Assembly (NCBI GenBank): GCA_013339765.2
Contig: CM023448.1
Location: 331,284,941-331,348,940 of the forward strand
Source: Haemaphysalis longicornis
Taxonomy: Eukaryota; Arthropoda; Arachnida; Ixodida; Ixodidae
Reading direction: 5' to 3'
Length of the DNA: 64,000 nucleotides
Program-made: the position numbers and the translations under genes
Notes under the pieces: generated by a model
Seen by the model: the letters and a program-made list of their open reading frames with translations, nothing else
What the model was told of the DNA's origin: nothing
The model's database searches: none
Part shown: positions 1-10,292 of the stretch, piece after piece
How the letters are laid out: each line of letters opens with the position of its first letter
How positions within the stretch are numbered: the first letter of the stretch is position 1

Positions 1-407
1 CAGCGTCAATAGGGCTCTCTGTCCACCGTCCGTCTCACCATGGGAATAATGGGAAGCGCATTGATTTCCATCTGTGTCGTGATTGGCTTGGCCTGTGACA
101 TGTCAGCGGATGTGATAACAAACAACGCTGGAGCAAAAAACGACGATAATTTTTTTTGTTTACGTACGTAGGAAATAAAAACACGCAATAGATATGAGGA
201 AATCAAAAAAGGCGAACACTCTTGCGTTTTATGTTTTTTTTTTCGCAGTACGAGGTCTAAGTGAACATTTATCGTCTGCGGTTCGTTTGCAGTTGTGGCC
301 AGCGAAGTCAGCTGTTACAAACTATTCTTAAGTTTCGCAATACAGACAGTTTAATTGCTTCACTACCATTTTAAAAGAATAATATATAAGAATAGTCTGT
401 AGAGAAT
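1..407. other. No gene recognised
   Basis: AT-rich DNA with short poly-T runs near 150 and 230. No reading frame, repeat or RNA gene that I can support. Confidence 0.5.
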
Positions 408-529
408 GTATACATACGACAAAACAATTGGAGAGTGGTTAACCGTACTGACGCAGTTCGTAAGGCATTACGAACTGTTCGTCGGTTAGCTATGGGTTTA
501 TTATGGTGCAGTGTTTTCCGTATGTATAC
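408..529. repeat. Small foldback (inverted-repeat) element
   Basis: The ends GTATACATACG (408-418) and CGTATGTATAC (519-529) are exact reverse complements, and the match continues imperfectly inward (ACAAAACA against TGTTTTCC). A second hairpin sits inside: CAGTTCGTA (454-462) against TACGAACTG (469-477). At 122 bp and without coding capacity it fits a miniature foldback or MITE-like element. The family is unknown and I see no convincing target-site duplication. Confidence 0.5.
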
Positions 530-2540
530 AACTTGTGCGGGTTCTTCTCGTAATGTATTCCTTTAATTAAAACAACAGTGAAATTATCAAAATGTGTATT
601 CGTGGGATATTTTGAAAGTTAAACGTTGTGTAACCGCCGGCTTGGCCCATAATAATCGCGGACGAATCACAGACGAATCGCAGACAGTAACTGTTTACGT
701 AGACCTACTAGTACAAAAAAGACAAAAAAAAATCAGAAAAGGAACAAGAACGCAACAGGGAGCGTTTTATTTCACTTCTTAAATGCTACGGCGTGTTTTC
801 TTTGTTTCTTGATGACATGTAAATAAACACTTCTATCGTCGTTTTCGGTGGACTTAGCATATTTTTGCGTTCGTTGAAACGTCATAAGCTAAGGCAATCC
901 CGACGCACACGGTCTTTTCACGGCTTCAAGAGGTTGCAGAGCCAGTTTTCTCCTTGGCATAAACTATATGGAGAGGACGTCCCCCTGCTCTCCTCGAGCT
1001 CTCGACAGCGGCTCTGGGTGGTTCCAGCTCGACCATCACAGCATCAACGATGACCGCTGCTGGCCATCCACGAGGCATTTCGGTCCTCAAACATCGCCGC
1101 TATAACCACCTCTATGAGTCGTCTAAAACGTGATGCGACGGGGTGCGCGCAATTTCTGACGCTCTATATGGCCTAATTACGCGCGCGGGAACACGAGCAT
1201 AACATCGTACTGCAAAACGCTTCCGGAGATAGCGTTGTGGTTGGCAACGATCTCGCTGGCTTGCTTGTGCGTCTTACGCTGGAGGCAAGCGACGAGTTGA
1301 AAGCAGCAACCCAATTCTAAGATACCGCACGTTTAGGTGGGGCAGCGACGTGCGGGCACGACACATCTGCGTGGCCGGCAAATGTGGCCGTCGCACGTAG
1401 GAAGTGACACCTACCCCCATTCCTACCCGCAAACAAACATTGTCTCCATTGAAATTTTATCGCTTAAAATTTCAGCTTCCGCATACAAGCCTTCTGTGCG
1501 CCACAAAGTATTGCATATTTCGGAGCAGTCGCTTCGTGTAATGGGACCAATCGTGTCGAATTACTGATGCACATCATGCGCAAAACGACGTGGACACGCC
1601 ACACCTACACGAGAAGAATGCACGTTGTACGTGTGTATGAACGCTGAAGTTGCCACTGTCGTTACCGTCCTTTGTGATGCGCTAAACAGTTTTCCACGCG
1701 AAGCTTTGCAGAACTTTCGTCGGTTGATCGAGATGCCAGGCACGTTGCTGGGCGCTTGGTACGTAGCTCCAAACCCTGTTTAACTGGGCGTCTGTCTCTC
1801 CGCCTCCTTTCCTCTTTCGGCACGGCGGAATACCGCTGCGTCGCATCCATGTTGGCTGCATGCGTGGCGTAAAGCGCAGAGAGAGGGTTGCAGCGAGGGA
1901 GAAGGAACTAGCAACCTCCCTTGCCAGCAGGGATGATTACCTCCACAAGTCTTCTCAGCGGATCCTGCTGAAGGAATTACTGCATATAATCGTGCGATAA
2001 GTACTCCCCCACCCCACCCCCCAACAACGATAATCTAATTTTAATTCAGGAGCTGCTAACGTAGCTTGATGAGGCAAATGGCCGTGTGTAGTCCTTTTGT
2101 TACCTGTACTTTTATTATCGAGGAATTTCGGAAGTCGCACCTCCTTCGTCATTGCGTATGAAGGCAGGGCCTCTGCCGAAAGCCAGTTGGTGAATCAAAC
2201 TGCGTCGAAGAGCTTCATAAAGCTTTCATGATGATGGAGGCGAGAAAGAAAATATTAATAAGTTATCAAGAGCTTACTTTTAATGATTTTCTTCACATAC
2301 AATCCCTTATTCGGATTAGAAAAAAAAATGCTCGCGATTACCTCACTGGAATCCACATATAATGATCTCTGAATCGCTGCTAGGAAAAAACTCAACACTC
2401 ATCCCACCCTGTAAAGGTGGACGGCCAACTAAACTGTATAAAATGCACGTCACACACACTGGTTAGAGAATGCACCCGTATTTTTTATCATTTGGTAACG
2501 GTAATGCCCTATGACTTTGTTATTACGTAATGAAACCTGG
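530..2540. other. No gene recognised
   Basis: About 2 kb of unremarkable sequence. Open frames are at most about 75 codons, overlap each other on both strands and resemble nothing I know. No RNA gene or repeat is evident. Confidence 0.45.
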
Positions 2541-2544
2541 GAGG

Positions 2545-2900
2545 ACTAGAGTTTCCATTCCGTAGAAGTCCATGTATTGACAGCAGAAGGGAATTCCGCA
2601 GCATTTGCAACTCCACTGTGAAATAATTAGGGCAAAGTGAAACTCAGCGTGAAGATAAAGTCGTCTTATTGTCCAGTTTTCATATAACTGCTTCTGGTAA
2701 AGTACCGGCAAAACTAATTACAGTAATTTTCAGTAACCGTACTCCCTCCGCAGACGTCGTGTAATGAGAGCAGACGGGAATTCTGTAACGCTTACAACTT
2801 TACTGTGAACTGCCTAATCATGACGAGTAAATGAAACTCAGCGTAATGATAGGGTCCTCTTATCGGCCTATTGTTACAAATTTGCTTTTGGGAACGTTTT
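2545..2900. repeat. Diverged tandem duplication, period about 187 bp
   Basis: The segment from about 2577 to 2700 resembles that from about 2765 to 2890. Shared blocks include AGCAGAAGGGAATTC against AGCAGACGGGAATTC and the exact block GTGAAACTCAGCGT/ATGAAACTCAGCGT, in the same order and spacing. Identity looks roughly two thirds by eye. Minus-strand translations share the motif RP/TIR..Y..AEFH, which follows from the DNA similarity and is not evidence of a protein. The copies are old. Confidence 0.5.
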
Positions 2901-3778
2901 GATAAAATAAAAGTTAGAGACATTTTCTGCTGAACACCCGCCTTAAAGTTGGCTTTGCCGCCAGGTGTGTATGCACACACAAAGGACAAATGCATGCAAC
3001 TCAACCCACACAAAGCCTCGTTTCAAAATCCCGTAGTGCAGGTACTGGGAGTGCGAGTAGTGGGAGCATGTTTCGCAGTATTACTAGCGTTTGCTTCCCC
3101 TCCATAACTTCCTTTCTGCGGTGGTGCACCCTTTACAGGCAAGTCGGTAGAGGGCAGCTGGACGTGACAGCCCCGATAAAGACAGTCACGTAGCCAACCA
3201 ACCACAAAATGCCAAGCGGGTGACGTCGCCAAGGAATGGTTCCTATTAAAAACGACAACTTCTCAAGCCACAAGATCGCTGGTCGCTCCATAATCAAGAA
3301 ACGGAGCGCATGAAAATAGCATTTTATGTCGGTTTTCATCCGGATGCACGTTTTTATCCTCTTGGACGAGAGGAGCGGGCTCGGATGGTCGTAATCAGCT
3401 CGGATGGTCGTAATCCTTGCGACATAACCCCCACGCTACGCCAGCTAGGCGTCCGCAGAGTGTTGAGTAACATAGAGAGGCCACTTAACATCAAGATAAA
3501 GCCTCTGTAGCGCGCCCTGAACCGCTTTTCGGGCACACACGCGTGGGGTATATCAAGGACCAGACAAAGAGAACCGCCTGGGAGCCGCCAATAAAACAAG
3601 TGACAAATCCGCCACTCCCGGGCACAAAGTAAGAGCTTGGAGAAATGGATCAAAACAATAAGCTTCTTTTCCAGCTGATGCCTCGTCGGAGCAGAACGCA
3701 ACTATTAAAGCGAAGACAGACGCCCAGTAAAGCGGAGCGCTTCAATGCGCGATAGTCTCTCCAGCGAAAAACCGTTTT

Positions 3779-3782
<4 letters not shown>
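2901..3782. other. No gene recognised
   Basis: No supported gene. An exact 18-bp tandem repeat, GCTCGGATGGTCGTAATC, occurs at 3379-3396 and 3398-3415. The opposite strand is open for 115 codons here (3354-3701), but its protein has no domain I recognise. Confidence 0.45.
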
Positions 3783-3875
<93 letters not shown>

Positions 3876-3938
3876 TGTATGTGTGTGTGGGGGGTGCGTG
3901 CGTGCGTGCGTGTGTGTGTGTGTGTGAAAGAGAGAGAG
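3783..3938 (+). repeat. (GT)n microsatellite with GA-rich end
   Basis: An almost pure GT array covers 3783-3870, followed by interrupted GT/GC and TGCG units to about 3926 and a short GA run. Long open frames across it (Cys-Val or Thr-His repeats) are artefacts of the dinucleotide array. Confidence 0.97.
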
Positions 3939-5901
3939 GGGGGAGCTCCTAGCGGGTTTTTGCCGCCTCCAATGCTTAGTAACGAAAGGCTTTGAAAGCG
4001 AACGGCCGAGGTTGCTAAGAAACGCCTCTCGAGACGGTTGCGCACTGAAGCCGGCGCTGTTTTGTAAACCCTGTCAACAGGCCACTGATTGTGAACGCAC
4101 CTCTATTGACGGCGGCAAAGCGGGGAACAGTTGAGGCGCCTGGAAAATCTCCAATGTAGGTGCAGTGCGTGAGATGAAGAGAGAACGAAAAAGTTTCGGG
4201 AGATCATTACGGTGGGGTCCACGTGCCTACAATGCCCTCCTGTTTGTGTTGCAGAACCGAATTCCGTTCATTCCCCCTTCTCCTCCCTCTCTCCAACACC
4301 CGCACCACTCAATCCTCCTGTCTGCTTTTCGGACGGGCTTTACGCAGCTATGGCAAAAACGGTGACACCGCCAAGTTTCTGCGAAATCAGACATTTACTG
4401 CTAGCGCGGTAAAACAGTCAAGCTGATCAAGAATGATTTCGACGGGCCGCGTTTTTGCACATCGTGGAACGAATGCAGCAAGCTAAGAGCTGCAGCGGTG
4501 GTGATATAAAAAACGAGGATAATAAGCGAAAGAGGCCTTGGGCATGAGAAAGAAAAGCCTAACTGGATTATAGGCTCTTAAGATATTGTTTAGGGAGGCG
4601 GCCCGCCCGGCAAGGGGCGGCGGCGTTCGCGGTGGTGGCGGCACAGACGTGAGCGCCTGCGTTGCTCGGCTTTGAGAGCGGAACATATTTAAGGCCGTGG
4701 CCGTCGAAGCGGCGAAGGAATTTCTGCAGACCTTGCAACATTGAGGCTCGCTCTTTTTTGGCTTCTTGGATTCTTTTTGATTGTTTGAAAGGTTTGAACA
4801 AGCGAACGCGCGGCAAGAAAGTGGCCGCACGCCGGAGAATCCGAGCACAAAGCTCGACGTGGTTAGCGTTTCGCTTTCCTTCTCGCATTTCTCGTTCAGG
4901 ATACACGCGCTGCTGAAACAGAAGCGGGAAAAAACAAAAACACTGGCTATGGATTCGCGGCGAAAACGGAGGCGCCTGCTGAAGAAACATTTTTTCCTGT
5001 TTGCGCATACAACCCCCAATTTGTGTTTGACTTTTCGACCGAGACAGGGCCAGGTGAAATCGATATTTCATTGCTATTCTAGTCCTTTAAGAAGAATTCG
5101 AGAAATCGCCCGTGCAGGGGACTCGCGCAGCCAAGGAGACATTGTCGGAGGAGAAGAAGGGGAAAAAAACGCTGTGCCACCGCAGGACAAGCGAGGGAGC
5201 AACCGAATTCGGATGAGAACGGAGGCTGAGGACGAAGGATGAGAACGAGCGAATGCCGCCTGAGCGGAAGAGGCATTAACGCGGGGGAAAAACGCCATTT
5301 CTCCTGATCGACTGTTGTTTTGGCTGACAGCGCTCGTAGCCCCTCGAGGGAAATTGAGAACGCCCCGGGAGGAAAGGCAGCCGAGGACGTCACCGAAGAA
5401 GACACAACCTGTGGCGGATGGCTCCTCCTCCCGCTTCTTCTTCTCCTCAGTCTTTTCTCTTCTCCCTCGCAATTCGCTCCGTGCTCAGACAAGGGGAACC
5501 GCGCGCCTCGACCGCAGCCCGACTCGCACTGAATCTCACTGATGTTGCCCGCCTCATGGCGCTAAACAGGATTTAGCCTCAGCGCGTGGCATCAACTGGA
5601 TGTTTCTTTCCTTTTGCGTGTATTTACAACAGTGTTCGTAGAGAATTCCCGGAACGCCCATTGGCACTTCTGAGCGAAATGCCCCTGCAGGACCGAATGC
5701 CACCCTGGCGGGGCCAAGACAGCCTCTGATGCCGCGTAAAAATCCGGCATCAGGACGTAAATTTGCCAGTGTGACGAGGATTTCGGTTGCGCTTCTGCGG
5801 GACTACGCCTGTAGTTTTCGACAGGCTGAAGTCTGTCCTTCTGTTCTTGTACTATTACTAAGACACTAAACAAGCGTTGATTAGGGAAGCTAGTTGCCTT
5901 A

Positions 5902-5903
<2 letters not shown>
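3939..5903. other. GC-rich anonymous region, possible promoter or 5' exon area
   Basis: No recognisable protein. From about 4590 to 5540 the sequence is rich in CpG and purine/pyrimidine runs, and overlapping frames of 130-180 codons are open on both strands, as expected from composition. A good acceptor-like sequence, TTTGTGTTGCAG, ends at 4254. TATTTAAGG at about 4686-4694 resembles a weak TATA element. These could mark a 5' untranslated exon, but I cannot show it. Confidence 0.3.

Positions 5904-5993
<90 letters not shown>
5904..5993 (+). repeat. (TA)n microsatellite
   Basis: A pure 90-bp TA array. It abuts a minus-strand fragment of the (TA)-tailed SINE beginning at 5994, so it may have started as that fragment's tail. 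Confidence 0.97.
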
Positions 5994-6000
<7 letters not shown>

Positions 6001-6092
6001 GGGTTGGCCGCCAAGAAAACCTCGGAAAGCAAAGGGGAGAATGTGGTAGGTCATTGAAACAGATAAAGAATTTGGAAAGACAGAGATAAAGT
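5994..6092 (-). mobile_element. Fragment of tRNA-derived SINE, family 2
   Basis: Reverse complement of the body of the copy at 6362-6600. Landmarks are the block containing CAAAGGGGAGAATGTGGTAG and the block ATAAAGAATTTGGAAAGACAG, which read in opposite orientation at about 6455-6540. The tRNA-like head is missing. A forward-oriented piece of the same family's end, ATTCTGATTCGCTA, follows at about 6117. Confidence 0.65.
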
Positions 6093-6361
6093 TGAGAAAA
6101 TCGACTTCATTTCCAATTCTGATTCGCTACGTGCACAGCGAGGGCCTCTGTTCTGGCAGTCTCGGTGCCATAGGGAGCTTAAGAGGGTTCAACGCTGGTC
6201 GACCACTCTCAACATATCGTATACACTCGAGTCACGGCCCGGGGCTAAAAAGAAGGTCCCCTTCACCCCAGAAAGTCGGAGTGGCGCTGGCTACCACCCC
6301 CAAGCGCAGAAAACAAAAGTACAATAACATAAATACCCCTGAAATTGGAGGGGGAAATAGC

Positions 6362-6600
6362 CCCGCCGGTAGCGTAGTGGTCATCGCACCAGACGCGCAT
6401 TCTGGAGGTCGTGGGTTCGGATCTGACCCGGCAGGCATTTTTTCTCCACTTTCTTTCTGTCTTTCCAAATTCTTTATCTGTTTCAATGACCTACCACATT
6501 CTCCCCTTTGCTTTCCGAGGTTTTCTTGACTGCCAACCCTTATATCTGTCTTAATTCAACGAGCCCCTCATTTCCCATTCTGATTCGCTATATATACATA
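6362..6600 (+). mobile_element. tRNA-derived SINE, family 2
   Basis: The 5' part is tRNA-like. An A-box-like GTAGCGTAGTGGTCATCGC is followed by an anticodon-type stem CCAGA/TCTGG and a B-box GTGGGTTCGGATCTGACCC. This suggests descent from a tRNA, perhaps tRNA-Thr. A CT-rich body follows, then ATTCTGATTCGCTATATATA at the 3' end. The anticodon loop lacks T33, so this is not a working tRNA. A minus-strand relative at 17582-17735 has the same order of parts. The A and B boxes would allow RNA polymerase III transcription in family members that are still intact. No clear target-site duplication was seen. Confidence 0.7.
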
Positions 6601-9477
6601 TTGTGAGCAGTTAGTCGTGCGCCAGCCGTTCGGGACATTGACCGCTACTACAGTTACCCAGTGGCCACTATCCCATACGTCATCTTCCTCTGATAGTCAT
6701 CCTCATCATCATCTTCCATCTCGGGGCTCGTGTCCTTCTCTTCGCCGTCAGCTGAGTGTGTGTTCCGCGAGGGCAAACCGCAAAAATTTCGGGCTTCGAT
6801 TACGGATCGGGTTCGCGTGAATTCATTTCGTTCCGGTTCAGTTCCGGTTCGACTAAATCCCAATCCGAACCGGTTCGGAGAGTTAAAATGTATGATAGCG
6901 AAGTGCGAAAAAAATGCTTCGTAGTTCAGAGCAACCATAAAAACCAAAAAGAATTCTGGTGCATTCAAAATACTGCTTTCCCCTGTAAAGCAGTGCAAAT
7001 TTAAATAGAGCTGTAACCAATTAAGCCAGATATTAAGGAAAGCAGATAAAGTAGTGACGATTTATGAGCTAGTTTCCATCCCAGCCATTATGTTGTCCTT
7101 GTTACTTGGTAAAGCTCCACCAAAGGTGATGACTGTCCGTTGGATATACTTTCTCACGCTTCCTTTGTTTTTGTTGTTGAGGTCGCACTCCTCTCTCTGC
7201 CCATCACCCTTAATATAAAGCCTCTATAGTTATGCCTGCATACCGGCGCGTCACCTCCGTACATTAGTATAGGACGTCTGTAAATACCAGTGGTGTACTT
7301 TTTTTTCATAAGTTGTTACATAAGAAAAGAAATCCTACAGCAGCCATGTAAATACTACCGATGGAAGTCGATTGTTTAGTCACTTGGGGTTAGCAGTCAG
7401 TTTCCCGTGAATGCGAGCCAAAATTTTTGTTAAAAGTGAGGTTTAGTTAACGCTCAGTCACTCATTATTACTCTGACCGCTGGATTGCATTTTCAGATAG
7501 TTATTATGAATGTGTGCGTCGCTATGAAAATGTCTACGTTCTGGCTGACCTCGTGCCGTCCGCTACGTTGTGGAATCTTATAACAGATTATGCGATTAAA
7601 AACTGAAAGTGTGATCGGACTCGGGAAGCACGAGACGGGACCCTTTTGGAAAGGCGCGCCCTTTAATTTGCCGACAGCACTACTCCCCCTATGGAACCAG
7701 TAACATCAACACCAGAGTGGCGAGTTAGGCTACTCAGTGCAGTGCATCTTCGAAAACAAAGCAGCCCTGAAAGACACAAAACAGCAGAACAAGTGCACAG
7801 TATCAAACTTAGGCAAATGGGAGAGTGCGGGACCAGCCTGCCTTAATGCAATGCCATCTATTTCTTTAGTGCTATTTTTTTATCCAAGACGGAATACGTA
7901 GCGCGTGCAAAATTGGAGCATAAAGTTTCTTGCAAAAGGGAAAGTGCGTGCAATACGGTAACACTATACGGTATTACGGTACACCTATGCAACACGGTAA
8001 CACCTATAATCATTATCTGAATACGTGAAAAAATGCAACGTTTACTGTTCTACGTCTCCTGAAAAATTGGCCGCGTATCCGCGCTCTCCGCTACAAATTT
8101 CATCCAATGACGACAGTCTTCTGCCGCTCCTGCCGTGTAACTTTTGTAGCGTGAGCTTTATTGGCCGAAGTTGAGCAGTTTCGCGTGGCTGCTGGAGAGC
8201 CGTGTTGCGCATGCGCGAGGAGCAGTGACGTCTCACGGCACACAGCTGGCGCGCCGGAGCCGCCACCGCCGCGACTGGATTGAATTAATTTGTACTGTAT
8301 TGTATTGGATTGGATTAGAAATCGTTTTAGCAGCAGTAAGCATGACAATCAGCTAATCCTAGACAACCAGGAAACCTAAGAATAACCAGCTGAACCTTAG
8401 CTCACGCTACAGTATTTCCTGGCATCGCCTAGCTAAGCCACTGCTAATTTTTTTTCACCTTTAGGTAGCAAAAAAAAAAAAAGTCTATCATTTCTAAAAC
8501 CAACTATTATGCCAAGCACCACGTCACTCACTGACTTGGCCGTAATGACGTGAAGACACGTTTTTTTGGATATGGTAAAGGTTGGACGAAGGAAGCGATA
8601 TCGAGAGCAATATCTATCTTCTGGTGTTTTGCTTATTCGATGGCTAAACCCAGCAAAAATGGAAGAAATGATTCATCTGGGAACTCGGCGCGGAATAATT
8701 TAAAACCACGTGGTGGGCGTTTTCTCCTTTGTTTTCTTAAAGCCGTTACACTCGACGTGAAAGCTGTCGGACGTGTAGAGCAGCGATTCGCCATAATGGG
8801 CTGTAGCGCCGTTATCCACTCACTGCTACCACCCATCACGCTTTTCGCCGCCCTGTCTCACCTCTCTCTTGATGAATGGAACGGAGGTTTGTCAAATACA
8901 ATTCAAATTTCCCCCCTTCGCAGCGCTCGCACGCCCCCGGCCTGAAACAGCGCCAGCGCGAGTTTTGTCCTTTCTGTGCTTGCTTGTCACCCGCACGTGC
9001 GGCGCCGCCGACGCCTTACTGCGGAGATTGGACCGCGCCATTTTTTTCTTGCACTGCCACTTTTTTTTTGCTTACTCTCGTAAAAACCAACACAACGAGC
9101 GTTCCTAACTAAATGAACGTGCGCGTTACCGGCTAATTACGTATATTTTGCCTCAAATGTACCTGCTGTTTTCTTTCCGCTAAATAACGAGGAGATGTAT
9201 GACAAGCGCCAGCGATTCACGAATTTCGAACGCTTATGACTATATAAACCGCTTGGTTTTCGAAGCCTCTGTGGGACGCCGTTACGACGGTACGCCGGGC
9301 TGTACTTGGGTCCGTTATCTCGCTGCGCCGGCCACTCGCTTGACATCTTAGAGCGTTATGCGTTACGCGTTACAGCGAGCTACGACGACAAGACGAGCCC
9401 CTAAGCTGCTCTACACTTAAAAAATACTGGCACGTTTGATAGCCCGAAGCTACTCCTATGCTAAAAGGCCTATTGTA
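6601..9477. other. No gene recognised
   Basis: Nearly 2.9 kb without a supported gene. At about 6800-6880 the hexamer CGGTTC recurs (GTTCCGGTTCAGTTCCGGTT). A CpG-rich patch at about 8160-8275 holds the palindrome TGCGCATGCGCG at about 8208, which resembles an NRF-1-type promoter site. A TATATAAA string lies at about 9241. None of these is joined to a recognisable exon. Confidence 0.35.
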
Positions 9478-9656
9478 TGAAATCGCAGGCCGACATAGCA
9501 ATTTATATTACCTGGGTATCTTTAACGCGCGTCAAAATCTCGACATTTGGAAGTTTTCATTTTACGTCTACGTCAGAAAAAGGGCAGTCAAGGTGCGGTG
9601 ATCGAACCCGCATGCTTGCGGTCAGCAGCCAACGGCTCTGCCACCGAGCAGCTCTT
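9478..9656 (-). mobile_element. tRNA-derived SINE, family 1 (diverged copy)
   Basis: Read on the minus strand it has an A-box-like CTGCTCGGTGGCAGAGCCG, a B-box GCGGGTTCGATCACCG and then the family-1 body landmarks: CTGACG..., TGTCGAGATTTTGACGCGCGTTAAAGATACCCAGGT. The (CAAT)n tail is not preserved. Its head overlaps the end of the 443-bp repeat, so the two were inserted side by side or form one composite element. Confidence 0.6.
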
Positions 9657-10067
9657 GAGGGTCGCACATGTCAAGTATTTGCACTTTCTTGGTTTGCGAC
9701 CTTCTTTAACCAAAATCAGGAATGCCACAAGCACACACATTTCGGGTGTTGGCCTTCGCACTTGCGCAATGCAGCAATCCTGCGGCCCGACTGCCCCTGA
9801 ACAGTTCTAGCGAGGGAAGGGCAAAGCCGATGTTTGATATCGCCTGCAGGCTATAGCGAGAGTGACATTTCGTTTGCTCAGCCCTGCACTCTGCTCGTCG
9901 TGCTTCCAGCAGCAGCATAGCAATATTGCAACATTGGTGCAAATACCCTTCTTACGTTGTAACGATGACGAGAGCGTTCATAGTGTTGTGACAGGTATAA
10001 AAAGAAAAGTGCGTGGGAAATAACGGGGTGCATGGTACGTGAAAGAGGAAAGCCTGGAATGGCGTTG
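9625..10067 (-). repeat. 443-bp dispersed repeat, copy 1
   Basis: Reverse complement of 17871-18313 along its whole length, differing by scattered substitutions and small indels; identity by eye is above 90 percent. It carries a 78-codon open frame on the minus strand (9706-9942) that is also open in the other copy and starts MHQCCNIAMLLLEARRAE. Conservation of the frame follows from the DNA identity, and I recognise no domain. A (TA)n tract lies about 20 bp beyond its right end. Confidence 0.85.
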
Positions 10068-10084
10068 GTTCAGTTCCGGTTACT

Positions 10085-10086
<2 letters not shown>

Positions 10087-10177
<91 letters not shown>
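10087..10177 (+). repeat. (TA)n microsatellite
   Basis: A pure TA array of about 91 bp between the 443-bp repeat and an inverted-repeat element. Confidence 0.97.
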
Positions 10178-10180
<3 letters not shown>

Positions 10181-10184
10181 ATAT

Positions 10185-10292
10185 AGGTAAGTAGAGACAG
10201 AGACACACGAGAAAAAACATTAAAAAATAAGTTTACTGACGTTTCAGGAAGCGGACTTCCTTTCTTAGTAGAGTCTCTGTCTCTACTTACCT
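10185..10292. mobile_element. MITE-like element with perfect 20-bp terminal inverted repeats
   Basis: AGGTAAGTAGAGACAGAGAC (10185-10204) is the exact reverse complement of 10273-10292. The 108-bp unit has an A-rich centre and no coding capacity, which fits a small non-autonomous DNA element or a foldback. It follows directly on a (TA)n tract, so a TA target site is possible but cannot be told from the microsatellite. Confidence 0.6.

Noticed and set aside
3650..4045. 131-codon frame with a poly Thr-His tract
   Set aside because: Translation of the (GT)n microsatellite.
6363..6432. Possible functional tRNA gene
   Set aside because: The anticodon loop lacks T33 and the arm lengths are wrong; it is the head of a SINE.
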